A stretch of DNA of 64,000 nt from assembly GCA_034190875.2 (NCBI GenBank), contig CM067343.1, positions 16,274,143 through 16,338,142 on the forward strand, written 5' to 3'. Positions 28,440-43,292 of this stretch are shown in pieces. A program made the translations under genes and the position numbers. Origin of the DNA: Urechis unicinctus (taxonomy: Eukaryota > Annelida > Polychaeta > Xenopneusta > Urechidae). The notes under the pieces were generated by a model, which was not told the origin of the DNA, ran no database searches, and worked only from the letters and a program-made list of their open reading frames with translations. The first letter of the stretch is position 1, and the number at the start of each line of letters is the position of its first letter.

Positions 28440-28760
28440 CATACCACCCCAAACTCCTAGCGTGGACGTTTCAGTACACAGGGATTTGCATTGGCTGGCC
28501 GCTATCTTCTCTGTAGGGTTTATGTATGCATAGAAGATAGCGACCCTGTTTCAGTTCACTATAACCAGATAAAGTAGACGTCATGAGGGAGACCCCAGTC
28601 CCTTGATTTATAATACAATTTATGAGTTCATTCAAGAATACTCCTATAGTTTGCTATGAAAAAGCACCGATAATTGCATAAGAAATAATCAAACTTCGAA
28701 CAAGTGTCATGGCTTTACACTCCAAAACGTGAAAGACTAGTCAAGAATATCGTTTTTATT
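28440..28760. promoter_or_regulatory. Intergenic gap between divergent units c and d, with hairpin
   Basis: Separates the 5' end of unit c from the plus-strand unit d. It holds the hairpin at 28500-28542 and GACGTCAT near 28577. Promoter function is inferred only from gene orientation. Confidence 0.25.
28500..28542. other. Perfect 11-bp inverted repeat with 21-base loop
   Basis: CGCTATCTTCT (28500-28510) and AGAAGATAGCG (28532-28542) are exact reverse complements. An imperfect outer pairing of ACACAGGG with CCCTGTTT-like bases may extend it. It could fold as RNA or mark a foldback. No other copy was noticed in the window. Confidence 0.75.
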
Positions 28761-28764
28761 ACGC

Positions 28765-30155
28765 TTGAACATGCGCAGCCTCAGTATAAATATACTAAGT
28801 CTAAGGGCTACCTCAGGGTTCGTTCGCAGGCTATCTGTTGTTAAATTTACGGTAATCTATTGTACCGATAGTGTTCACTTTATTGAGGCGGGTTCTTTTT
28901 TATATATAATATTCGAAAACTCCAATCAAAGAAGAAGAAAGAAGAGAAATGTAGGAATCAAAACACTCACCATTTCGGTTGCATGCGTTTCCACCTTCTA
29001 TCGAATCTGCGCTGCGCGTGACGTCACGACTATGTGTTGTCAACAAATGACCCTTCAATACGCATGCGTCATTTTCCCATGGACATGTGCTCATGTTTGT
29101 AAACATGGGTGTGGCCGACAGGTTTTGATACGGTGTAATCGACGATATAGCGTTGAACTAGTCCGCAAAATGGTTTATATGGGTTCCAAAAGAGTTGTTC
29201 TACTAAATGGAGCAAAAAAACCGCATGTCATTTTTTTGAAAAAATGCATCTTTAAATCGACCTTACCGGAACACTTGAACAAGCTCTCGCCGTCAAGACT
29301 GGTATGCGAGCAACCACCAGTGTACTAACTATTAACCATCGTGTTCGATTGGTCACAAGATGGCTGAAAACGATAATATATTCAAAAAGCGAGATACAAT
29401 GTTTTCCGATCCATTCCACGTGGCAAGGAATGGTTGAGTCACTGTTATGCATATAATATCGAAAATATGTATAGGCTTATGACCAACCGTGCCTACTGAT
29501 ATTGCAAATGCTTTCTGGTGTCCAATGCAATATCATTGAGGGCCCACCATCGAGGATGCTAGGAGAAACAGAGAATGAGCAAATGGAGTTTGACCCCGGT
29601 GATTGCTCTGCTGCATCAGACGATGAAGACTGCTAGGGTGATATATAAGACATATCTCGACCTGTAGCAGGTACTCCTTTGAACCAGGAACGATAGTTCC
29701 TCATATTTGCTTCGTTGCTTTAAAAGCTATTGTCATGGATCCACTTTTCCTAATGTAGAGGGTTGGATGTAAGTAGCAAGAAGTAGCAAAATATATATTT
29801 AGTGGTCTCTTGAAGCTGCCACAGCTGTGTTAGAGTGACCCCTATGTTGGCAAATACGCTGGAAATGACCTTGTTTTCGCATCAATCTGATTCTAAGGTG
29901 CTCCCATCTCTCAAATTTGTTGGCGTAAAGGGACTTATCTTTCATCATTTGTTCGGTAACTGACAATGCTAATGCAGCCCGTCAATAACAAGGCATGAGA
30001 GAACCACTTCGCTATTAGTGGACCTAAAAGAAGAAAGATGACTTAAAATGGGAGTTGACTGACTGGTTGACAGACCCGGAGATTCTCTTTGGCTTTAACA
30101 TCACAATAAAGCTGGATTCAAATAAACTGATATACAACCAATTGGTGCAGGTAAG
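28765..30155 (+). pseudogene. THAP / Kolobok-like transposase remnant (unit d)
   Basis: Left part: an open frame to 29328 ends with VIFLKKCIFKS and LSPSRLVCEQ, parallel to IFLKKCTFKE and SLVCSVHF of unit a, so it is a degraded THAP half-finger without the final HF. Middle (29559-29634): an acidic linker, MLGETENEQMEFDPGDC and ASDDEDC. The same frame continues FLIFASLL.KLLSW (29693-29743), interrupted by stops, resembling the (K)FIVFESCLL.LF..C motif that follows the acidic linker in THAP-associated transposase-like proteins. A shifted frame then gives KYAGNDLVFASI (about 29850-29885), like the GNLLLSAAI segment, and finally KLDSNKLIYNQLVQ up to a GTAAGA donor at 30151, like the MD..TNK.+..+LVQ stretch near the catalytic core. 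Multiple stops and frameshifts mark it as dead. The Kolobok label rests on the THAP-plus-transposase order and is tentative. Confidence 0.5.
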
Positions 30156-32023
<1,868 letters not shown>

Positions 32024-35000
32024 TCATCTGTGTAACGATATGATTCGTAACATATAGTAACCTCCGATTTTCGCAGCTTGTTTGTTTGCTGATACCAGCT
32101 TATGGACATATCTGTACACAACTCAAGAGCAACGGTGAGTATGAGGATCGGAACCTGATTTAAACACTCACTAATGTGAATGAACCAATTCACCATAAAA
32201 GAAAATGGAAAATTGATATTTTGAAATTTACCAACTACGCAACCTTTTGTTTGTGGCTCGTCGCAGCCAGAAGCACATAAAACAAAATTCAAGGTCATAA
32301 TTACCCTAAAAACGGTCTCCATTCATTTACCTTCACGTTAGTTGACAAAAATGCATATAAGTTAACCACTGCATTGGAATGGAATATTCACTCAGATATA
32401 TGTCAGTCTTTGCGGGCTATACTGGCTGTCACTTTATCAGCAATCGTCATGGCATCCCAAGCTCTATATGAGTCAATGTCAGTCATGTACTACTTACGCT
32501 CAATCTATGCAAACGTTAACAGCTCGTTATTTAATATATAAACTGGGGTTAGATGCATCGTCTATTATCCAATATTTAGTACCTACATATAGCATACAAC
32601 AGGATGCGAGCTCAACCGTCATACAATTGACCCATTTTGCATGCAAACACCAAGTTTTGCTTCAATCGCATTCTACAGAATTATTTATAGCGGGCGCTGA
32701 AGTGCGATATAGCAGTTCTCTGGTCAGAAACCTTGTCAAAATATTGGCTAACTTTTATAGGGATAATACACCATAAACCAACAAGCAAATATGGTTGATT
32801 AATTACGAAAACATCAAATTAATCATGCATTAAGCATCTTTTTTAAAGTAACAATATAAACTTCTTAAATGCTTCAACTCGTACTATGTATTTAATGACA
32901 ATACATAAGTGAGTGAATGTAGCAACAAGCGAGTTCCCGATTTACACATCTAACGTGAAAGCGAATACTGTAGGAGCCTTTTGTATGTTATTACACATTT
33001 GTGCTTACATTGATAAAGGTTTTTGACAGTTATGTGCGCAGTTTTGGAGCAACTATTCTTTGTTATAACCATTGGCAGCCAAAAATACCAGTTATTGCAT
33101 TTTACGCATCTTACCCTTCATTTAATTCTGCTAAGCCCACTGCAGTAGCCGAGTATCAGGTAATTCTTCCGTGGCTAATGAACTTTACGAGAGATTGTTG
33201 GAGGTAATTGAGGCGTTTTGGACATAGCGTTCTTGCCAGCTTTTCTGTAGATTGACATAAAAAGATTTAACAGAATAGGAAGTATTTTAATAAAAAATAA
33301 ACAATAATAGCGATCTGTATTACTGTGACAATGCAATGCGCGACGATTTTATGTTTGCCTTGTTAACGATAAGAAAAGCGTGTTGCCAATGGCCAAATCA
33401 AAAGGCATTGTTAGATAACAAATAAGATACAGACGTCTATAGACACGCTAACAACTCAGGGCAACGTAAGATCTTTCCTTGCAATCTTGGTTTTTCAGTT
33501 GTTTGGCGCGTGGAAGGATATCAAAGGAACAGTGTAGTTGCAAACTATTCAGTCACATATTGCTTTTTTGTCGCAATAAGATACTTTGATAGTCATCCAC
33601 CAGGTGTCATCAACCAATATGTAATAGGACGATATATAGTACGTCACATGTAGAGTATCAAATCGTAATCCCATGGGCAGTGGCTGTAAGCTGTCGAAAT
33701 TTGTTTTTTACGTAATGCAATTTCCCAATATTCATTCATTGTTTCGTACCGTGACGATGAAGGAATCAAGTGAATTTACCACCATGGTTAATCGCCTCGC
33801 CAAGCTATGTATTATGTGATATATTATGTGTTGCCTTTCGGGTTTTGATGTGCATGATATATTTCGTTATCCCCTCGTGCTTGATTTACTGCAAGATGAA
33901 TAGATTACACGTCACGGAAACCACCGGTTAATTGAGGATTGTGCCAATTCGTTGCTCAATTCATAAATGACCATTGACCTACTCACTAAATGAAATTGGG
34001 ATCCGACACCTTTACATTGATTTTCGCTAGTTATAGCACACAACACCGTTGCAGCCTGGCTGGCATTCTGGGGAAGATTTCTGCCATAAAACGGTATAGA
34101 AAAGCCACGCCAAGATGGGAATCAAATGCTACGTACACATATCGGTTCTCAAATATATGTTACAGTGATTAATGGTAATGCATCTCCATTCGATTTATAT
34201 ATTGCTACTCTAGTCAGACCGAAAAACCGAACAACTATTTAACGAACCATTGATGGTCAGCATGATACTTGCTAGAATATTTTTACTTTCTAACGATAAC
34301 ACAATATAACGGAAGAATAAATATTTGGTTGGCGTTGACTTCCTAATATCACGTTGGTTTAGTTTGGTACATTACGAGACATTCGAAATTTGCGAGGGGA
34401 TAATATGTTGACAATTCAGTAGTTATAGGCCGACAACCATTGGATGCCGTTGAGTGTATGACTCGTTTATAAGTAGCGTCAATAACATATGGTAGCAGAT
34501 CAAATAGACCCAACTCACTCAGAGTAATGCAAAGATGGAACATTATATGTTGGCTATGGAGAGTAAGAACTCATCAGCTGTTCATCGGCGATGAATCCAC
34601 CTTGTAATGCGACATGTCTTATTTATTCTACAGGCGTCATTTGCATTCAAGTTACACTTCTGTTCATGCTGACATATGTTATTGGGTTATGATATATCTA
34701 TATTGTAACATAAAATAACATATTGTGAACATTCATATTGTCTTCGCTAAGCTACGTTATTCTGCGCAGCTTTGTGTAAGCATCTGCATAAAGTTGCAAA
34801 CAAAGTGATGATACTACCATAACGGACGCCCGAGAGATTAACAAAGATCGAAAAAATGGCACGATAAATAATGCCCAACTATCATGTGTTATTGACCTTA
34901 TTCCCACGGTAGTAATATGTTAGGGCAACAATTGTTTGTCGTCATAGTATCATTGGCTCAGGAGGCATGGTGGATGTTCAAAACCGAAAGATTATTGCGT

Positions 35001-35735
35001 CAACCTCAAATATAATCTACCATTCGAGACACAGCTTGTGTGATAATAAATGACATTCCGACATCATTTAAAGAATACCACAGTAGCTAGGCTGGTCAAA
35101 TACAAAACACACGCAAATGCTAGATACGAAAGACATAGCTATATGAAGGTTATTAATCACTGAGTTCATGTTAAAAAAGCACGATTGCAACTTGTGGAAA
35201 TGTCGCAACTCTATAAACACGCAAATATTTGCCTAACAACCCAAGTGGTCAGGAGCAGATAGATTAATGTCCTGTCGAATCATTTTCACAATTATTTGTC
35301 AACAGGGAATCGATATCAGAAACGATTATATTTGTCGAGATGCTCCTAACCATTTTATTTGAAATGATAGCGCATTATGCAAAGGAGACCGAAACCTCTT
35401 ATGTCCTACAATTATGTCTTATTCATAATCATATTGTCCTTTAAAGTACAGTACAGTCACGAGGCATAGTAATATAAAAGTAGCTGACTCAACATTGCCA
35501 GAAAACGATCTCCGTTTAATAATACTGAATACAGAGTTACATCACATAATCTAACCTTAATCACATATGTCTTAAAATACGTGCTTTTTATATTTACAGT
35601 GTTTCCACATTGCCCTTGTATCCCCAGGGATTAAAGGCCTCGATATCCATATTTCAAGTGTTCCCACAAGCCGCTTCAAAACGCGCCACCACCTAGTGAT
35701 AACGCGGGATCTACACCCTGTATGCGCCTTAGTCA
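32024..35735. other. Gene-free sequence
   Basis: About 3.7 kb. Frames of ~100 codons (for example 32468-32776) lack domains, start context, splice signals or repeat conservation. No RNA gene was recognised. Confidence 0.35.
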
Positions 35736-35869
35736 TATATATATATATATATATATATATAGATATATATATAGAGAGATATATATATATATATATAGAG
35801 ATATAGATATATATATATATATATATAATATATAGATATATATATATATATATAGATATATAGAGATAT

Positions 35870-35925
<56 letters not shown>

Positions 35926-36005
35926 ACCGAGCTATGATATATATATATATATATATATCTATCTATATATATATAGCTATATCTATATATATATATATAT
36001 AGATA
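35736..36005. repeat. (TA)n / (AGATATA)n array
   Basis: TA runs interspersed with AGAGATATA and TATCTATA. A short non-repeat island, CTACCGAGCTATG, lies near 35923-35936. Homology to repeat B begins shortly after its right edge (36029), so the array sits near a repeat boundary. Confidence 0.96.
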
Positions 36006-36028
36006 TGTTGAAAACCCGCCAACCGAGC

Positions 36029-36195
36029 TGACAGCTCGGAAATCTTAGCCCACCCAAAACGATGTTCTGTCGCCAATGGTGGACACCAATTAGTTCAAAT
36101 ATCTACTGTAACACTCATGTTATAGACGTAATTATTTGACCCACTGCCGAGACGTAAAGGGAAACTATGAGGGCGGGTACTGATCAGTTTTTATG
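36029..36195 (+). repeat. Repeat B, left block, second locus
   Basis: Matches 7272-7440 from ACAGCTCGGAAATCTTAGCCC to CGGGTACTGATCAGT with scattered substitutions and small indels. The continuation of repeat B resumes 2.67 kb downstream at 38866. Confidence 0.85.
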
Positions 36196-38865
36196 AGGAC
36201 AACCAAGCACCACTTACGTAGTAACCTATGTCATAAGTTCACCATCTGCTGATATTGTCCAAATCCCTATTAAGCCATAACTATAATGGTCCACCTCTTT
36301 CAAAAGGTAATAATATTTGAAAACGTAGCAAATCTTTATTGGGCAATTAGTTTGGTCGTTCCATATTTCATTCAACAATAGGGTGTGCATCATCTAATGT
36401 CAGGAATTGAATTCACACTATAACAAAGGGGATGTAAACAGAAGTGGGCCTTTGCTAAACTCTTCTGATTAAATATGTAATTTTCCCATGCCCCTGTGCA
36501 CATCTCAGTGTTATCTTACAAATCAACTGCACACCAAGGTATATCAGGCAATCTTAGCTTCCGACAAGGAATTATAATACTAGATAATGAAGAACAAGTA
36601 ATTTGGAACTTGTGAACCTATGAAAGAATATTTGCGATTATTCAAACTGGCAGCAACATCATAATTTATGTAAGCCACATGAAGACATTTTTAGAGAGAA
36701 AACTTAGTAAACTGTAAAGAGAAGTAGCTACGTTATATAATCACAAACACTGGGAGCACATTATCAATGCTGATAATAGCTCACTTGCTTGTCAATTACG
36801 TATCTCAGTACAATTTTCTTTCATTCTGTTCGCTTCAATGTGTTTAACGATATCCTACCAATATGACTGTCGCATGGCTGCAGCAGCACAATGCGTATAT
36901 TTTTGCGATTTCAGTTACTTGTTTCGATGGTGGTTTGCATTTGGTAATAATTTGTTAGAATTATAATATTGTAAGACAAGTATATAAAACAATTAGAATT
37001 GTGTAAAAGCCGGATGCATCGAACCATTCGGTGATTGCTATATGTTTCCTAAAGCCAACATAGCCGTATATTAGCCGTAACTCAAACTTAGGTTTTCGTC
37101 TCTTGTCTACTCAAGGTATTTTATGTCATAGTTATCTAACTCGGAAAGAGAACATAAAACTTGCTATATTGTGTTATTGGTAATAATACATTTTGGACTC
37201 TACGGTCGACATAAAAGCTGTACGCCGCTCAACTCAAATTGAGTGTCGTTTTACGTGTGTTCTTGTATATATATTATATGCAGGCATTATGGTTGCCTTC
37301 ATACATCCCTGTAGCTGGATTTTTTTGGGGAAAACCATGTACTGAACATTTCACGGTCTCAGTGTTGCCTCCACGGTTCGTCCTTAACAAAGTAGTTTCC
37401 CGGATTTCGGCATGGTTTTCCTGATAAAGATTCGTGAAACTACTGTGATCAAATTTACTATCAACTTATAGTGGCAGGTTTATAATTGATATAACACAGT
37501 TATAGCTTTTAATGCAGGAATTGCAGTAAATCACAGCCACACGCTAACGTCGTCAGAATGGAAAGTATGATTGGGCAAGTTATGTGTTTTAACCCGTGCA
37601 TGACAGATCTAGTTTCATTCTACATGGCTCATCATCCATTTAGCGATAGAATATTCTAGTAGTATGGATATCGGGATATTTTCAAATTTAGCGGTGATTA
37701 TTGTAACGCTGCCCATGTTTTTTTTTATCCCACTGGAACGTGCTGTTGGTGCTGTACAATGGAGACCTTTTATTCCGGAATAGCTTACGTATTCATGTTT
37801 AACATAATTTCATGACAACATTGAACACTATGAACGTAGGTGAATAGCACATTTCTAGATTATGTATTTGTGTTATACTTTCTTATTGGAACAGCTTCGC
37901 TTTCTTTTACTGTACTTTGTTTTTCTAAGACACCATACATCTTAAAGACCACTTTCATTATCTTTTAAATATAGAACGATCTATTCTGAATAATCGTCCC
38001 TTACCATTAGTCCGTGTATGTGTGTGAGTTGTTACGACTGTGCCTGTGCCGCTGATACAACCTGTGTCTGCATTGTATGACATGTAAGCGAAAGTGTTAG
38101 TCCAACTGCTGCGATACTTGTGTGAATAATGATAGTCACTGAGTGTTCAATTCACAATTCCTTATAAATATTCTACCATATCATCTATAAAGCAGCCTGA
38201 TTGATGTTAAAATTCAGGCGGTTATTATAATGCAATTATTTCGCTGTGTTATTCATTGAAAAACTGCTGCTTAATACTCCATCTAAATAGCAGCTTCTTA
38301 GTTATTACACATGACTCGTTATAGGACGTAACCTTAACTCATTCGCTGCCATTGAGTTAGTATCTTTTATAGTTTAACTGTAAATACATTAAATATTTTT
38401 GCATGCTGAAGCAATTGAAGCATCATTGGATATATTTGGCAATAGAACATTAGTATTACATCGTAAATTGAGTGCGTAGGTGCTGTTTATCAAAGAAAAC
38501 TGAAACCCCCACCTTCGGACACTCGAACCGCTACTTACAAGCATTGCTCTGAAAGCAGACATATTTGACTTGAACAGTAGCCTGCAATATTTCCCACATG
38601 GTAGAAAACCATACAAAGGGTGATCTGTATGTTTAAGGAGAGCAATAAGCATTTGGCAGTTAACAGACAAACCTATTTAGGCAATTGAATTGTGCGCCAG
38701 CGATCCTAATCTTAACATTATAAGATGCAAGAAGGACTAATATTCCGTTCTGTTAGTAAGATTTATGCAAGATAATTCCGTCTTTTTGACATTCACCCAA
38801 TATAAACAATTCTGAATACGATGCGTATAATATTTTATTGACTATGTTGGAAATTGATTCGGCTT
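36196..38865. other. 2.67-kb segment separating the two blocks of repeat B
   Basis: Absent from the paralogous locus, where the blocks are 14 bases apart. No ORF of a known transposase or reverse transcriptase, no long terminal repeat and no clear target duplication were seen. It is either an insertion here or a deletion at 7440. Confidence 0.5.
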
Positions 38866-40228
38866 TGCTTTGGAGTAATCTTGTTGCGATAAATAGGGTT
38901 GAATCAAAGGTAGCTCTGCTTGTTTTATTTCATTGTCTGGTATATGATGCGTATATGTCTATATATGCATCAATATTGTATCGTCGCACAGCAGGGACGG
39001 AAAAACTACACCACAAGCTGAGATTCACAAATTTTTTAAACTCTATCGAGTTTCGAAGATATAACGCACCACGACTCGGGGTTCAAACCCATTTATCGAG
39101 GTTACGCCCTTTCAATCTCGTGGACCTCTTTGCAGTGCGCACAAATCATTCAGTGAATACAGATAACCCACCGAATACCACTAATGGGATATTCTGTTCG
39201 AAAGGCTGCCAGGTAAATGTAATACATTCAACAGTTGCATCGTTACATCGACCAATAGCACGTGAGCGCTGCATTCATATCAACACGACTCAATCGAATG
39301 TACATGAATAAAAGCAGGTGCCTAAGAGAATTTAGCATGGACACCTCTAAGTCGGCCCCAAATCAACACGAGAAGGTTTCACAACACATTTTGTTGCAAG
39401 CAATAACATCCATGAGTCCACTCTTTGGAGCGAAATGGAACATGTATTGTTTCGTGATAAACTTACGGAAGCTAATTGGTCACGATTGTCGCGATTAATA
39501 CCATTTCTGTAAACGCGCCACTCAAACGTCATCCTTTTTTATAAATCTTGAATTCCATAACAGCTTTGTATTATATCATAGTTAACATTGCTCAATGTTT
39601 ACTACCCAAACAATCGCCTCTGACGTGATGCATCCAACATGATCACTTAATGGGAATCGATGATAAATAGATTTGTTATCATCATCGAGTCCGTTTAGGT
39701 ACATTTTGTTAATTTAATGGATATATATGCTGAGTTTACGGTCCAAGTGGTGTCACTCGGTTGGTCCCTATTAAGTAACATCATATCTGCATCTTTAGAT
39801 CTTCGGTTATTATGCCAAATTAAGATCATCTTACCCTAGTTATATACAGAGTAAACATGTTCTGATACAAGTGTGTTATTAACGGGATTACATACGTCAT
39901 TAGCTTTAGATCCGACGACGCTAGTTTAAGATGTAAACTAATCATCATCGCAATATTAATTAATCGCAATCTTCTCAGGTGTCGTCATGGTAAACATATT
40001 TACAGCGTTGTTTATAATGTCTAGTTCGATGATCCCAAAAGTAATGTTATGCTGTTTTGCCAATTCGTAATGCCAAACATAAGCGGAAGGATAGGAGAGC
40101 GCTGTTAGTGCGACGCGATAATCGGTTAAATGAGACCGTGGTTATTTTGTATATGCACCTTCAGCGCCAATATAATTGATGTATTTATAATGTTCGGCTT
40201 ATTTGTCTTATGACTTTCTGATATACAT
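38866..40228 (+). repeat. Repeat B, right block, second locus
   Basis: Matches 7455-8541 and includes a degenerate version of the hairpin (39653-39692). It has about 250 additional bases (39019-39268) between CACCACAAG and GCATTCATAT. A 157-codon frame across 38838-39311 depends on that extra piece and is not conserved in the other copy. Confidence 0.85.
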
Positions 40229-42779
40229 TCGACAGATACAAAAGTGCTTCACGAGAACTGACCCATCTTAACCCTATGCAATTTATCAGCATGTGTGTCA
40301 TCTGCCACCAGCCGTTACAGTCAACGAAAATTTACATGGCTTTTAATTAACATCATTAGGTATTTTATTATTCGAATGTCCTCGACTGCGTTGAACGGCT
40401 ATTAACTGACGACGTGGACAACGACGAAGCATATTGCATGTCACCGCCTGGAAACTCCGCGTCAATCGTGTTGCAGCACGTTGATTGACAATTTCGATGT
40501 TGTTTTGTGAACTACAAAATATTTAGACTAATTGGCATTTAACTTTACTTTATTAGCAATTAACCAAAGGTTCGGATCAACGTACTGCATTGCACTTGTA
40601 CACGAAGCTACATGTACAATGCACGGTACTGCGTGTCCTTCATCGTTTCTGATCATCGCATGCTTGGGATTATCGAGAGCTGTATCCTGTTGATTCATAT
40701 AGGTTCCACGTGACTGCTATAACTGTATCGGCAGGTTTACAAAGCAGTTAAATATGGCTTCAGTCATGCACATGTTCTGTTCATTGCACAGAACTTAGAG
40801 ATAATGTAACGATCATTAACATACAATACAATACAAGGGTAGCTCAAGCTTATCAAGTACTTGTTTCAGGTTATTATAGTGTTAGATTTGTGTTTAACAA
40901 AGCATGCACCTTCCGCTTGGGATTAACACAACTACGGTGTAACTAGCTGATTGAAACGTGTACAGTGGCTTTGTACTAATTGCAAGTGAGCCAATTGAGA
41001 ATATCGATTGGTTTTCCAGGCTTTGCTTACTTAGTGGATTGTTTGACAGCATGTTCGAGTAATTTCTAATTTCCAAAGTTGGATCAGGTAGTTGTAAAAT
41101 GTAAAATATGACGTCCATTTGCCTAGGAATCAATTTTGCTTCCTCAGCCAAAGTATATTCATACCAACTTATCTAGTACATTGACAGCTTTACCATGTTA
41201 TTATACGAAATTGTTGACGGATTCAAACACCGACATGTTGTTCGCAGTCGCAGTTTGCATATTAGCCAGTAAAAACATCGACAATGTCAAGTGCACATGT
41301 ATAATCTTTGCCTCATATGAGTCCGAGCCCTGACATCCTAATTATATTGATGCATTGCTCAATATATAGGTGACTTATATATCTTATAGACGGCCTAATC
41401 GGTGCGAACGGATTTTTATGTTGGTGTCGTCACTGTTATCATGTCCTACACGGTGTCTTCCTTGGATTTGCGACACTCGAGGCATGTCCAATGCCAGAAT
41501 TCTGGTGCTAAACACACCGTCATAATCACAAAATACATTTTGTCTTTAAAGCAACCATTACATAGTGGATCAAACGCTGATTTGCGACTACCATCATCTG
41601 TTACATGTAGAGTATAATATCATATGGTTCACAAACCCAATCAAGAAAAAATAGTAAATTCACATTTGTGACGTCCTTCTTTGAGAGCCGACCATTTGCA
41701 AGAATGTCTGACTTCCCTTTAAAATTTGCAGCATTTAGAAATATTGCGAAAGATTAAGCTCTCTGATAAGTCAAATTTGTTGGGTTACAAATTACTACTA
41801 CCTGCTGAATGCTATATTGTTAGCAACACTGTGGTTAATTCCTGATATCTGTCTGTGCGAACGTAGCATATATGTCACTCAGACAGCTGGGTTTCTTCTT
41901 GTTTTCCATCAAACGATTAACCCAACTCGCCTATTAGAACTGAGAACCAACGCTATGACATAACTATTGACCTAATAACATTAATGTACGGGTCGAATTC
42001 ATTTTTAATTTCGTTTCAATGGTCTATTTGCTCCGACAGAATCATTCATTGCTATGTCACATCAACGCCTGTGCGGAAGATCGACATTCGTAATGGTTTA
42101 TGGTGCTTATAGAATAGCTCTACAGCGAAACGGCGGCAGAGTATTATTGAATCACATTCGCGTCTCAGTACAATGTCAATGCATCATCCGTGTTCCAAGT
42201 TGAAACCACAATTGCATAGTAGGCTTGTAAATCGTAACACATGCGCATATTTAACGTAACCATTTATCTTCGTTTAGCTTGCTGAGCCGCATAATACACA
42301 GGCGAGAAGCCTCTGATAGGAACGACTTGGCCAACATCGCTTTTTCCTTTTTGTCAAAGTGAGATACCTTAAACTGCTTCAAATTAACCATCGTCATCTC
42401 AAGTTACTGCCATTTCAAATGGATATTGGCCTGACAAACTCATTGCACGCAGTTCGTGTCTTTCAGAGAAGGCAATGGGCAAACGCAATAAATTAGGTAC
42501 CAAATGATTACAAACGCATAATTCAATGATGTATCTGTAATCACACCCGGCACAGGCTAGATCTGTACTCCTTACGGAGTTTCAAATATATGCATTAATT
42601 CCATCAAACATTTCGATATTAATCGTAGCTTTTAGATAACCGATTTGTTGCATGGCACATTTGTGCATCGACCAATTGGTGGACCAGCCAAATATACTTC
42701 TTTAAATTAGTTCATAGGTGAGACCGTTGGTCGACACGAGGTGCGCCACGAAAATGACCCTGCGTGTCTGACGCTGCTG
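40229..42779. other. Gene-free sequence
   Basis: No gene, RNA or in-window repeat recognised. Frames of 60-85 codons occur at chance level. Confidence 0.35.
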
Positions 42780-42799
42780 TTGTGGCCTATTTCACGTAC

Positions 42800-42965
42800 C
42801 CGGCCGACGGTAGTCTGAAGCCGACTATCTTACCGTAGACGACTTAGTTAAAACGTCAAAGTTCGTAGTCGACTAAAACGTTTCACGAACGATTTCGGTA
42901 GTCGATCTAACAACGTCGATTATGCTTAGCCAACTACGCGCGTAGCAAGAGGATTTCCCAGGGAA
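42800..42965. other. CpG-dense patch with repeated GTAGTCGA-type words
   Basis: About twenty CpG dinucleotides in ~165 bases, far above the surrounding AT-rich DNA. Words such as CGGTAGTC, GTAGTCGACTA, CCGTAGACGAC and GGTAGTCGATC recur, and TAGTCGACTA is a perfect palindrome. It lies ~440 bases before the start of the large tandem duplication. No ORF is evident. Confidence 0.6.
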
Positions 42966-43292
42966 ACCCCGGGATTTGTTATCGTCTATTAGCGACTCTG
43001 AGTTGATGGAGGAATTTTTATCTTCCAGGAACAAATTTTTTCCTTGAGGTTCTGAGGGATGGCTAACAGAGCCATTGCTTTATTGGGCCTCGGTCCCAGT
43101 GATGTTAATATGTAAAACAGGAGATCGTCAGCAATAAAATAGTTTCACTCGCGTTTGAGCAGCACGTCTGCCTCTTGTTTATTGGTGGGAACGGTGCCAT
43201 ATTTGAGGATTCGTAAAAGTATACTGCATTGGGGACCAAGCCTCTGGTGACGCCTTATCTGTTTTCGGCTTAAATTAGTTTCACTTGGTTTG

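Noticed and set aside
28900..29106. Minus-strand ORF opposite unit d with a GTGAGT donor-like site near 28970
   Set aside because: It overlaps the plus-strand THAP-type frame, and no downstream acceptor or domain could be linked to the donor.
39060..39105. tRNA-like B box (GGGTTCAAACCC) suggesting a tRNA gene or tRNA-derived SINE
   Set aside because: No A box at proper spacing, no cloverleaf could be drawn, and the palindromic GGGTT..AACCC explains the resemblance.
38838..39311. 157-codon ORF across repeat B
   Set aside because: It depends on a 250-base block absent from the paralogue and has no domain, and the paralogous frame is not maintained.
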